Part shown: in pieces, positions 46,101-58,100 of the stretch
Layout: each line of letters starts with the position of its first letter
How positions within the stretch are numbered: position 1 is the stretch's first letter
Assembly: GCA_964019415.1 (NCBI GenBank)
Contig: OZ025870.1
Coordinates: forward strand, 5,537,915-5,601,914
Length of the DNA stretch: 64,000 bases
From: Ianthella basta
Taxonomy: Eukaryota; Porifera; Demospongiae; Verongiida; Ianthellidae
Reading direction: 5' to 3'
Program-made: the position numbers and the translations under genes
Notes under the pieces: model-generated
The model's database searches: none
What the model saw: only the letters and a program-made list of their open reading frames with translations
What the model was told of the DNA's origin: nothing

Positions 46101-49100
46101 GCCGCCATTTTCGCTGACTCGCTTATGACAACTGTAGTACCACATCAAAGAGGTGTTAGATTCACACCTTGTCCGGCTTCTCACGGTCATTGAACAGTTA
46201 AACTTGAGCAAACTCCCAGACCCTTTCCACCCGGTTATTGTACAATAACCAGAAAGGAAAGGGTCTGGGCTACGCCAGACTACAAGTTGCTGGGAGCAAT
46301 CATTAATGACACTTTGTGTTGGTTGCACCATGTCACCCACATCTCCAAGAAGGTGTCCCAACATGTTAACCTTTTAAGGCAGCTTTCTTGGTTTCTCCTT
46401 TCCTTGCTTCTAGTTGTCTATCTCAAGTCATACGTACATCCCTCCATCTTTTGACTACTGTGATGTAGTTTGGGGCAACTGTTCTAAGAAGGACTCGAAT
46501 CGCCTACAGACACTGTTTAACTACATGTATGGTTGTCGCATTGCCTTACATTGTTCACGTCTTACCTCCTCTTCTGCCTTGTGGGAAGACCTTGGTCTGT
46601 CATCTCTAGCCTCTCGTAGAAAACCTCATCTTGCGCAATTTATGTTCAAATGCCACAACTGTCTTGCTCCTTCCTACCTAACTACTCTTTTCAAGGCACC
46701 ATCCACAATTACTTTACTTGCAAGAGAAATCTAATAAATCTTCCATCTTTCAAGTCATCCTATGGACAACTTTCATTCAGCTTCCTTGGTGTGTCCCTGT
46801 GGGCTCGCTCACTTCCATCTTCTGTTTGCATGTGCCTCGAGCTCATTAGCATCATTTACAAACTCAGCATCAGATTTTAATAGTACAAACTAACTTTTTA
46901 CAAAATGAACATTTACATGATGATGATAACTTGGCACTTATTTCACTTATAATACATTAACAATCAATCTGCATGGCTCTTATTTTATTTTTATATTATT
47001 TTTACGTATCGTACACTTTTTAGCGTGCCTAGTATAGTAGCCATGGCTAAAGGCTTTTCCTGATTAAATGAGCAATCCAATCGGATCCAAAAAGCACTAC
47101 TTTGTTAGGTGTAATCACACATAACAAAGTAGCACATTGTTAGGTGCAACAATACTTAGCTACTATATGTTTGTTACTGCATGCATGTCTTTTGTGTGCA
47201 GAATGAAAGCTCTTGGTTTTTACTATTTGCGCCTTCCATGAATAGCAGACTAAGGTGTTGAATTAATGCTGTTGCATGTTACTTAATTCCATTTGTTTAT
47301 TGCCTATCTGCAGCTCAGCAAAATTAGAGCCAGTGTAAGAGAAATGAGAGGCAGCCTAATTGAGGTTCGAAAGATGTTGCACTCAAAGAGCCTCCAGTTG
47401 AGGACTACACACAGTATTCAAGGTTGGTGAAAGTCTTCCACTCATTCAGCCCACTTTACCTATCACAGTGGTATGGCCCATTTTGCATCTGTAATCAAAG
47501 AAAGACCAATGAGTCTATATCTTTGATGCGATTAGCACCCAAAAATTGACTTTCATATCTCACTTTGTTAGTAAGCAATATTGAGTCCAGCATTGAATAT
47601 AAATAAACAAGCAGTATTCGTCCAACCATTGTTGATATTCTAAATTGACGTTGCTTCAAAGCTTTGAATCTTACAGACACCAGCATGTTACATCTTCATT
47701 ATTGTAGGATATTGTGTAGTGGAAATGGATTTGTGAATGCAGGATTCTTTGCTGCAGCAGTCATGTGGTCAGCAGTTACAGTTGGACACTTTCTGATATT
47801 GTTTGTGTGTGGTCTGGTAGCTTCTGATTTGTTCTATCTGTGCTAAATAGTGGAGGAGACATGCACCTGAGCAGTTGATCCAACACAGATGCAAAAGGCA
47901 TTGACAGGTTTATTCCACGAAATTTTGTGGAGTGCAAATTTTGTGGTTGAAGACTCATCTGCAAAATCTGCGAAATTGTGCTCCTGGAAAATTTGTCGCC
48001 ATACGGTGATAGTATTGCATATTCTTTCAGAAGCTTGAATGGAACAATTGAGAGAGTGAATACAATGATTATGAGATGGTTTGGTGATGAATGAATGATT
48101 GAGACGGTTTGATGGCAAACAGTTGGGCGCCGGCAGAGAGGCTCAGTTGCTTACAAACAATGATATTCGTTGCCAAAATGCATAATCACATCATTATCAG
48201 CTTAGGAGCAGATTCAAAACCAATTTCTTGTTCTTTGATGATCATAAGGACCCTGCTATTGGGGGGGCTTACATGTATACATGCACTTGGAATACGCTTA
48301 TAACCTTAAGCCATAGTCCCCTGGTTACCCCTGTCCCTACTTAGATATGTACCGGAGTGTGCAAACAGGCTCATTTCATTGCCGAGCTGAAAGTGAAGTA
48401 TGTATTCATGATATTTGGCTGTGCGGCCCTTTAGTACATTTGTAACATGTACACTAGACAGACTGAGTCCCTGCAACCATATAAAAGCAACAAAATCATG
48501 AATACTTGTGAACTGTGAAGTTAAGCATACTCAGTGCCTAGCCTATGAGTTAGTGCTTCATAGTCGACTGTGAAGTACGTATCTGCTTGTGGAGCACTAG
48601 TTATACACTTAGGTTTGTCTGTACATATCTGGATGCATATGCGCACACCAGAATGTGTAGCGCTACTTTACTGTTTGTTCTCTTGCCCATTCTCTTCAGG
48701 TCAGGAGTACACTGTAGTATTCCTATGCACCACAGAGCCGTATACCAGTGCGGCAAATGGACAGGCAGCCCCAAAAGCTGATGCCATTGGCGCAAGCATT
48801 GTGAACAAACGTGTTTTCAACACCGTCCTCACTCGAGCAAGGACACTGTTTGTTGCCATTGGCAACCCTTTCTACTTGATGCAAGCAGAAGCCAATGCCT
48901 CTTCAGAGCTGGGAGCTGGAATCTGTTGGAAGGAGTACCTGAGGAAATGCATCGAGAATGACAGCATTAAGCTACCTCCAGACTGCAGTGAACGCGAGAG
49001 GCAAGTCCTCTTGGAGAAGGTCTTTGATGACCATGACCCACTTGGGAGACGTGGCAAGGAATCTGGTGTTGAGCAAGATACCATCCTTGACCAGTATTCA

Positions 49101-52100
49101 TGGGAATTTCTCAGAAAGCTCAGCTTTATTGGAGGCAGTTGGAACCTTCCAAAGTTGAAACAGGAAGAAGAAGAGGAAGACAGCGCAGACACTATTGAAC
49201 AGTCACGAGTGCCTAATGAGTGGGTACTGGAGTGCAAATCTGCCCACTTAGCTGAGGCTGTGCCCAGAACCCATGGCCTTCCCAGGTATAGCATTCAGGG
49301 AGTCAAGAGCCGTGGTCATGCTCTTCATGGAGCTGTGGTTGTAGTTAAAGCTATTGCCTGTGGCGACCGGCATTCTGCTGATAGCAGCTCCTTACCGCTT
49401 GGTCGGGTTGACTCTGTAGTGAAGCAGAGTGAGCAGAAATTGTTCCTTTGTCGAATTGACCAGTTCAACAGCAACCTTTTTGTACCACTGAATGGGCTGG
49501 GACCAAAGCTGGCCAACTTACCTGCAGTTTCCAGAAAGTTGATCCAGATTGATAAGGCACAAGAAGAGATTGAAGAAAGGATGAAGGGGTATGCAGCCTT
49601 CAAGAAATACCCAGTTTCATGCTTTGACCTCAGCGGCCTTGAGAAGGATATCCCAGTTCCAAAACTTCGTGATGTAATTCCCTTGGAATCAGCTAAGAAG
49701 TTGGTGTTTATTGTGCGATACATTCAGTGGAATGAAGAGAATGTGTACCCAATGGCAGCCGTGGTGGGCACCTTTCCAGTTGCCCACACTCAATTTCATG
49801 CCGAAAGAGTGCTCAATGCCTTGCACCAAGGGCGTGATGACAGGTCAGCAGATATTCAAGCTGCCATGGAGGGCTTTTCTCGGCTCATGCTCAGTGATGC
49901 TAGTGGTGCACCCACTGGACCTATTTCAGGCAACCCTAAGGAAGACATGCGTAGACTGAATCTGGCATTGCAATGCTCCCAGTCAAGCAAGCTGTACCTT
50001 GATGCAACGGTATGTCGGGCGGAAGGGAAGCAGTTCTTCATAGATCTGCCAGACAAGCCTTGTGGCCCCCTGGAGTCAAGTCAGCCAGCTTTCCGCATAG
50101 GCTGTGAGAAGGCAGGAACAGAAGGAATGACTGTCAATTGGAGGTTCAAAGTTTGTTCAACACGGAAACCAGAAGAGGTGTTGCTGAATTTGTCCCAGTT
50201 GAAATTTGAAGGAACTGCCGCTCCAGTGACAGATGACAAAGTGCACCTCTCCCTAGTTGTCACTGACAAGGGAAGTGAGAAGACAACTGTTTTTAAAGGA
50301 TGGACCGCATCTACTATGCCCACTCCGGTGCCGCAGTTGCCCCTGGCCCAAGCAGTTATTTCATCCTCCCTCAGTGCAATTTCATCACTGCTGCATTCCT
50401 TTAATCCTTATCCAAGCACTACATCTGAGGAACTGCAGCTGCACAATCAGCAAGTGGCACTGCCTAGAAAGCTGAAAGGAGCAGAAATCAGTCTCTACTC
50501 CTTCACCATCAAGTGTTCTGTCACCATCGGTCAGGTGCTGCCTGTGTGGATTGCGGCCAACACATCAGGACTTGTAATTCAACCAGAGGTTCAAGTGGTG
50601 AAGCCGGCTCCATATTTGGACATTTGCATGCAACACTCCACACGTGCTGCACAGTGCTTCTCAAGCCCTGTTCTTCAGAATGCCTCGCTAGATCGCTACA
50701 GGGACATTGACGAATACGTAACCCTTTGGGAGTCAGTGCTCATGGCAGAGGCGGCTGAAAGCAGCGTCAAAGATGGAGAGCTGCTTTTCATTGATTATGC
50801 CTTTCTGGATTGGCCCGAAGAGGGCTTCAAACCAGTCACTAATCTGCTGAAGCCCAACAGTTACATATTTGAAGGGAATGTAACACTGCAGTTGAGTGGG
50901 GATTTTATCGACCGATGTGGACGATTTGTTTTGCTGAGCCCAGGGGACTTTGTGTGTGCCAGGTACGAGGTGCCATTCCCTTACACAAGCAATCCCCCTC
51001 ATCCTTCAGAAGTTGATCGTAGCGTCTACCACTTTGTGGTGCAGTCCTGCACAGAGGAACAGACTCCTGATTCAGTTCAACCAGCTAAACAAATTGTGGA
51101 ACTGAAGATGATTGGCGAACGTAATTCAATGGTGTCAGAAACCATGTACCGAAAGCTGACTGTTCCCAGACGGTTCTCACCTTGCACACTTCAAGTTATC
51201 CAATGTATGATTCCTCAAAGGTCAGTGCAGGCATGTAATATAGAATACTTGTTCCTACTCCATTGGTAGGAGTATATGCACGTGGGCAGCAATTTGATGA
51301 CCTACAAGTACGTATAGAATGAATGTGGTGTTTTTGTTACTATTTGTAACTTGCACAGTAAACAAAGCAGTTTGATCAGGCTTGCTCCATAAGGCTGTAG
51401 CATATGTTGATATAGTTGACACATCAGTTTAGCAAGAACATCATTGATACTTTGGTTGGAATTATGAGATACTATCATATCAGCTACATATGTAACCCTA
51501 TCTTACTATAATTCACGGGATCTTGAATTTTTATGTATGTTTGTTCAGCCATAAAATCGGTGCCTTGCAGGGAATTGGCCCGAGATGTTCCGTGCCAGTG
51601 GAGGGACTCGGGGGACATGTTCTTAGTGGGGTGCCGTTCGCCTAGCTGCCTTACGGCCAAAAAGTGAGACGTCCTACGTCAATTCTCCGCAGGCAGACAC
51701 GCCATTATTAACATTATAGACTGGCCCTTCCACACCTGGTCATTGGCGTACTTGATACGAGCCATGCCAGTTAAGGGAGTGGGGGACATGAGCTTAGAGG
51801 GGTGCCGTTCACCTAGCTGCCCTGCAGCCGAAGAAAGCACTTCCTTTTTTCTGTGGACCGAGACGCCATTTTTTATTATTGGTCTCTAGAACTTCCGGTT
51901 ATGGGAGATCTTATTCGTTGTCACAAACATTTGAATTCAACTCTACCGTCGTTATAGCAGCCAGCCTCTGTTGCTACAGATAGTTCAAAACTGGCAAGGG
52001 ACCGACTCCCTGGCTTGCAATAGGCTGGCAACCTGCCCGTAGTGCAGGCATTCAGTTATATATAATTCAGTTTGTTTGTTTGTTTGTTCGCTTTTGGCGC

Positions 52101-55100
52101 AAAAACTACGGAACAGAACACCACCAAACTCTCCGGGATTATAACGTGGGGCTCCAGAAGTGTCCTCCATGAAGTGAGGGCTTCTCAGCTGGCTCAGGCA
52201 TCAGAAAGGGTTGGTTCTCTAATACCAGCTTCACAACAGGGTTGAAAACCTTGCCGACGTTTCGACCAGATGCTCTGGTCTTCTTCAGGGCGAAGAATAG
52301 CGAAGATCTTCGCCCTGAAGAAGACCAGAGCATCTGGTCGAAACGTCGGCAAGGTTTTCAACCCTGTTGTGAAGCTGGTATTAGAGAACCAACCCTTTCT
52401 GGTGTCCTCCATGGGTTGAAATCGCCCATCTTGCAGTTCCTGAAGAGATATCCTTTAATTTCCGGTTTTCATTTGCTGCTGATGGCTATTTTATTAATTA
52501 TTGCTCATTGACTTCTGGTTATTGGGTGGTTTGATTCGCTGTAATCCAACGATTGAATTTAAACTCGGCCGTCGTTATAGCAGCTACCCTACGTTGCTAA
52601 CAGTGCAGATTCTTTGAATCAGCCTGGGCCTGACTCGCTGTCGTGCGACTTGCCGAAGCAGACGCCCGCTGAAGGCGGGCACCCTGCTGGTATTATATAA
52701 TATAAGACAGCAGCTGCAAGTGAAACGGCACAGGTCAACTGAGAATGCTGCAACTGTCAATGTAAGACCAAAGCTGTCAGCAAACAGAGCGTACATAGGT
52801 ATGGCAAAATCTATCCATCATTCTGTAAAATAGCCGGTTGGCAATTAAGACTTTTGCCTGCTCACCAACATCTAACTCACTATAGATCCCATTACCATGG
52901 CAATGGGCGTTCTAAGCGATGTTTCTAAAACTCGTAGACTTCCTGTTGCGTTTCGTGCGGGGTCTAAGTCATTTAGATACTGGTGGATAAATCCCGTAGA
53001 ACCCTCTGACGTCATGAAAGAAAGAAGCTGCAGCTGTGATAACAATAGTAGCTAATGCCACAACATAAGATGTACAGGTTGCCCGGCTTACTTGTTTCGT
53101 CAAGAAACAGGGTAAGGCAACAATCCGGCTATGAACCAGAGCCGAGAAACGAACTTTTTACAAGCTGGGAGAAGGCTTTGGTTAAAGACACTGCTCTGGG
53201 AAACACTGTGGCTGATGGGGCTGACAGTGAGTAAGCTTACATTTAGCTGACATGCCGCATCCACTGCCGACCTGTATGAAATGTCTGCTGTGAGATGACC
53301 AACCTAAATTGAGACCCGAACCAAGTGATGTTTGTGTGCCACTGTCAGGAGTAGCTAGCTAACAACTTCTGGAAGGCGCATGATGATGCAGGTATGAGTA
53401 GGTGAACTGATTTGCTGCTGGCTCCTTGCTTAATCATTTGGGATCTAAAACACTTAAATGCTGACCGATTGGTATCTCTGAAAATTGAGATTGGTCAGCA
53501 TTTAACTATTATGTAATCATGTATCTGGCCGGTGCCTAACTATTTGTAAGCGCTTTGCGTACGTACCACTAAACAGCCTCACTCTTTTTTCGTCGCTGGG
53601 CTTTTAATTGTTTAGTCACCAACCTAACTGTTTCTGTGCCCATTATATACGTATTGTTTTGTCTGAACTGGACTAACTGAAAATGAAAGTCATTCCAATT
53701 GCTTCGTATAAACATGGAATGTATGCATGTTGTCACATGCTGTACTGTTTTTTCTTACTTTTGGTCTGAACTGTGATGCAACAGGAGGATGTACGAGTCA
53801 CTGCTGAAGCTGAAAGGGGACGACAGCAGCAGTTTTGTGACCAGTGTAATCGCCTGTGGGCATGTGAACTTGACACAGCCAGAAAAATGTGAGCTTCATT
53901 ATTGTATCCTAAACTGAAAGAAATGCATCTGAGCTAACTTATGTGCAAATTTGAGTGTTCAGTGTGCTGTCTCCACATTAATTGGTACTAACAATGTCAT
54001 CATTGTTATGTTTTGTCTCTCTACAGTGAGTGCACACACGCCTGGAACTACTTCTACTTTCCTTGAAAGGGACCCTGATTTCGCACACTTGTGGTCAGAT
54101 AGTAGTGAACACCTTAACCTTAAACAAATGGAAGCAATGAAGAAGGCTCTCCAATACAAGTTCACCTTGATACAGGGACCACCAGGTATGCAATTTTGAC
54201 ACTATATGTCTTCAATTATATGCATACTATTCACTTGGACACACACTACATTTATCACGGAGCCTTCATCCTTGCCATTATCTAGACTAGCAGACTAGTT
54301 TTTGGTTAGCTACATCGCTGTGGATGTGTATACCACACCTTATTGTTTTAATCTCTCTCGTGAACAATTTTTTAAAATCAAATTTGCAATTTTTGCTTTG
54401 TTTGTAACTTCTCTCTCGCTGAGCTGAGGTGGATCAGATCCTGAGAATTGACACTTATCAAGAAATGGTCATGCCATTGGTTGTCAAAGTGTGTTGTAAA
54501 TCGCAGAATAGTCTTGCAAACTGTCCTTAATAATTTGTGCTGACATGTTACTGTTGTATGTACGTATACCTGTTTTTAATTTTAATCTTTTCCAGTCTGT
54601 GCGTTCATTCGTTCGTTCGCTTGCTTGTGCGTGGCATTGAAAACGGGCATTTGATTGGACGACGCAATGACATAACCGCAAACATGGCCGCTCTGGTAGT
54701 GTGCATGTGCCTCACAGCGAGCCGCTCTCTTAGACACTCCGCACTCCTCAGTTTGGGTCTCTCAGGCATGACACGCACTTGCACAGATGTTTACTGTTAT
54801 ATTCTGGTGCGAGGTAACTGCTCTGGCTATCGGTACGTGGGTATTTTTGTTTTGCTATTTGGATACTTTAGCTGTTAGCGTTCTTGGCTGCTGAAAGCCC
54901 TCTCTCTATTGCAAAGTAAGCTATTGCGCAAAAAGCTTGCTTGGCTTGGGCACTGTTTTATTGGCTAAGGAAAGACATGACCACGTAATACTTTTAACAT
55001 GGTGTAGATGTAGCTATAGCTATGTATATGTACATGAAAGTGGCCAAGGTCAGTGCAAACACGATCAGCACTATACCCAGGCAGTGTCACCCAGCTGCAA

Positions 55101-58100
55101 TCACCCAAATGGTGATGGATGGCCTGCCTTGTTCACAGGGCGGCGAGAAGCGGAGCGAGTGCGGCCAAAGGCCGCGCTTGCTCGTATGCTTCAATGTTGC
55201 TACAGCTTGCTGTATCTCTTCTAAAATTATAGAGCTCACAAAAATGTAGACATTTGATCTTCATACCTCATGTTATAGATAGCGAGATTAGGTCAGTTTT
55301 GTATGTGCAGGTACTATCTGTGTCAATATGCCACTCCCAATTCTTGTCTATTCCCATTTGGTGCAGGGACTGGTAAGAGTGTGACTGGAGCTCATCTGGC
55401 GTATGTCTTTGCCAAGTTCAACCAAAGGTTCCAGCTGGGACTGAAAGGACCAGCTGCCAATCGTTGTGTGCTGTACTGTGCACCTTCAAACAAGGCAGTG
55501 GACGTGGTGTTGGGTGAGTAGGGCCAGTATAGCTTAATAATCTGCTTCATGCACTAGTCTCTAACTTAAGTTCACCATACTGTTTAGTGGGAAGTATTGG
55601 CGGGCACAAAATTTGACAGATTTGCTAAGGAAGGCTTTTTGTTGATTCTGAGTCCTAAGTAACCAATAATGTCACAGAAAATGGTGACGATGAGGACAGT
55701 TGGCTCTGGTTTCATGGCATTTCAGCAGCATACCTTCCAATCTTAGCTCTCTCTCTCTCTCTTGACCACTCTATCTTCAGTGGCAATGCCAATGAAAGTG
55801 CTGCGCGAGCCTCACTGCACTTCTTTACAACCTTAATTTGTGTACTCACCAAGCACAACGGCTTGCCCCTTCAATGCATGTATTTGTTTACCTGCTGTGC
55901 CTTCTTCTCTGAGCTCCTATTCTCTGTGGATGTTGAAATTCATATCCATTGCAAACATACGCGTGCAATGGTTGACTGCCACGTAACGGAGTCACCATAC
56001 TGTGTACAAGGAGGGAAATATTGGCGAGGTATTTAACTTGGCTGATCCCTAAAATCTGTCAAACCCACCTAATTTAAAACCCCGAAAATTTTCCCCACTA
56101 TACAGTTTACAGTACGTATAGGTAGTGTCCTAATGTTTAAAAGTTTGCTAAGTATGTGTTCTCCTCACATTCCAGTAATTTCACATTGCTATGTGTATAC
56201 TGGTGGTTATGTGCTGTGTGTGTGTTTGTTGCAGGCTACCTTGACACTCTGTGGTGCAAAGGTTTTGCTAATGTCAACATTCTGCGGATTTACAGTCGTG
56301 CAATTGAGTACGAGACAGCTGGTGGAGGTCCAAAACAGAATGAGGAGGTTTTCAAGCAGATCATTGTAGAAGAAGTTCCAGCCAAATTCAAGAAATATTC
56401 TCTTGACAAAATGGTTAAGGACACTAGATATGGCCCTCAGATTTCTGCCCTGGAGCACGAATTTAAGCGATTAAAGGCAGCAGGTTCCATTCCTTCACGG
56501 GATGAGGAGAAGGAGTACCACAGACTTGTGTCATTGGCAGAGAGAGTTGTTTTTGGTAGCAACAGATTTCACATTGTTCTGTGTACCTGCAATGAAGCAG
56601 CCAGCACCAGAGTATTGAGGCATGTTCACCCACACCAATGCATTGTTGATGAGTGTGGGTTTGCAATAGAGCCAGACGTGATGATCCCACTTCAGCACTG
56701 CCAGCATGTGGTCCTGATTGGGGACCACAAGCAACTGCAGCCTGTCATCAAGAACAGGTGTGCGCGCATGCGTGCGTGTGTGCGTGCATGTGTGCGTGCA
56801 TGTGTGCGTGCGTGTGTGTGTATTGTGTGTGTCTGTATCTATGCACAAGAATATGCTTATGTATGTTTGTACGTATGTAGTTGCAAGTGTTTATAGGCGT
56901 ACTAGTGACCACGCATGTTTATTGTACATCATAACAACACATCTGTGGCTATAGTTAGATCACATATTATCTACTTTTTAATTTCAAAAAGTTATATTGT
57001 TTGCTTATGCATGATTATGATGCAAGTATGCAATTGTGTGATCATGTACTAGAATCCATGCATATGTGGGTGTATGCATGTTCACCCCTTTACCTTCACC
57101 TTACCTTGATTTCCTTCACTCAGTGCTGCTGGTGAGAGTGGCCTTAAGCGCTCCCTCTTCGAGCGATATGCTGACATGTACACAAAGGCTCGAGAGAAGC
57201 AGAAGAAGCGTGGAGAGGAGACTGGGCAAGACAAGCATGCCTACACACAACTACAGGAGCAGTATAGAATGGTGGGCAAACAGAAATGTGGTGGCTTATT
57301 AGCCCCCATCCCCACTGCCAAGTAACTATGCAACATTTAGTATATAACATGAGTGCCCTTTCATGTGTATGCATATGCAGTTTGTAGATTTGTGAATTGC
57401 CTTTACGAGTTCTGTACTTCAGTGTGGATGAGTACACTGCAGCCCTAATGCATAGTGTTGCAGCCTACAGTAACTGCCTATCTACCTATAATGAAAGTAG
57501 GTGCATTCACTGCAGACTGTGTTTGTGTATTCATGTGTATGTTCTACCACTCATTGCCACAGCGCAAAGGCATTTGTGACCCTCCTTCGAAGACCTTCTA
57601 CGATGGCACCTTGACTCCTGCTGCCAGTGTGGAAACGTCATCCTACAGATCATTTCTGCGTCGTGTTAACAGATTTCACTTCACTGCATTCTGGCCAAAC
57701 CCTGACAAACCAATAATGGTCTGCAATGTTGTTGGCAGTGAGTCCAGTCCCAACGCTGCCTTCAGTAGAAGTGGAGGGCCAGAGTCTAAGCAGAACCTAG
57801 AGGAGGCCAGGAAGGTGGTGAGTATTTTCCCAATTCTACTTATTGCACTTCATTAGTATGTAGGGATTTACACTTTGAATAGTGGCAGTGAAATACCATG
57901 TACAGTGGAACCTGTCTTACATGGTCACTGTGTAGGGCAGTGACCTCTCTAGAACAGCCAGGGTCTCCCTGGCCCCTAATAGCACAAAGATGGCATTAAA
58001 ACATTACATTCTATACCTCTGTAATGCAACCACCTTTTTATAAATGGCCTGCATGTGGTGTCTTAGACAGGTTCCACTGTACAACCATGTGTCTGTAAAT

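Larger units (their letters stand above)
45485..46880 (+). mobile_element. L2/CR1-like LINE fragment interrupted by a TIR element
   Basis: 45,500-45,631 encodes LKLNASNTKFVLI and ends EQVTCFKLL. After the inserted element, 46,281 onward resumes with KLLGAIINDTLCW, then LLRQLSWF, LKSYVHPS, FDYCDVVWGNC and HSRLTSSSALWEDLGLSSLA. These match the C-terminal half of the RT and tail of the LINE at 16.8-19.0 kb. It is 5'-truncated and frameshifted. It lies in the intron between helicase exons 45,452 and 47,314. Confidence 0.85.
42618..48900 (+). other. HELZ2-like gene: helicase 1
   Basis: A beta-rich stalk-like region comes first (VPLNTGVYKVKFAYCRQKST). Walker A GPFGTGKT (about residue 511, 43,088) follows, then motif Ia VLISVHHNQTAD, Walker B LDEAAQ (about residue 634) and motif III AGDHLQ ending exactly at an intron. 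Motif IV-like CLMARTHQQ (45,430), motif V IQGQEYTVVF split by an intron, and motif VI NTVLTRARTLFVAIGN (48,820) complete it. All SF1 motifs are present, so ATPase activity is plausible. The domain is spread over five exons. Confidence 0.85.

Noticed and set aside
48872-49294. 140-codon minus-strand frame
   Set aside because: Antisense shadow of the giant helicase-gene exon.
54537-54878. 113-codon plus-strand frame in a helicase intron
   Set aside because: Lies between two firmly placed exons, has no motif and no matching splice signals.
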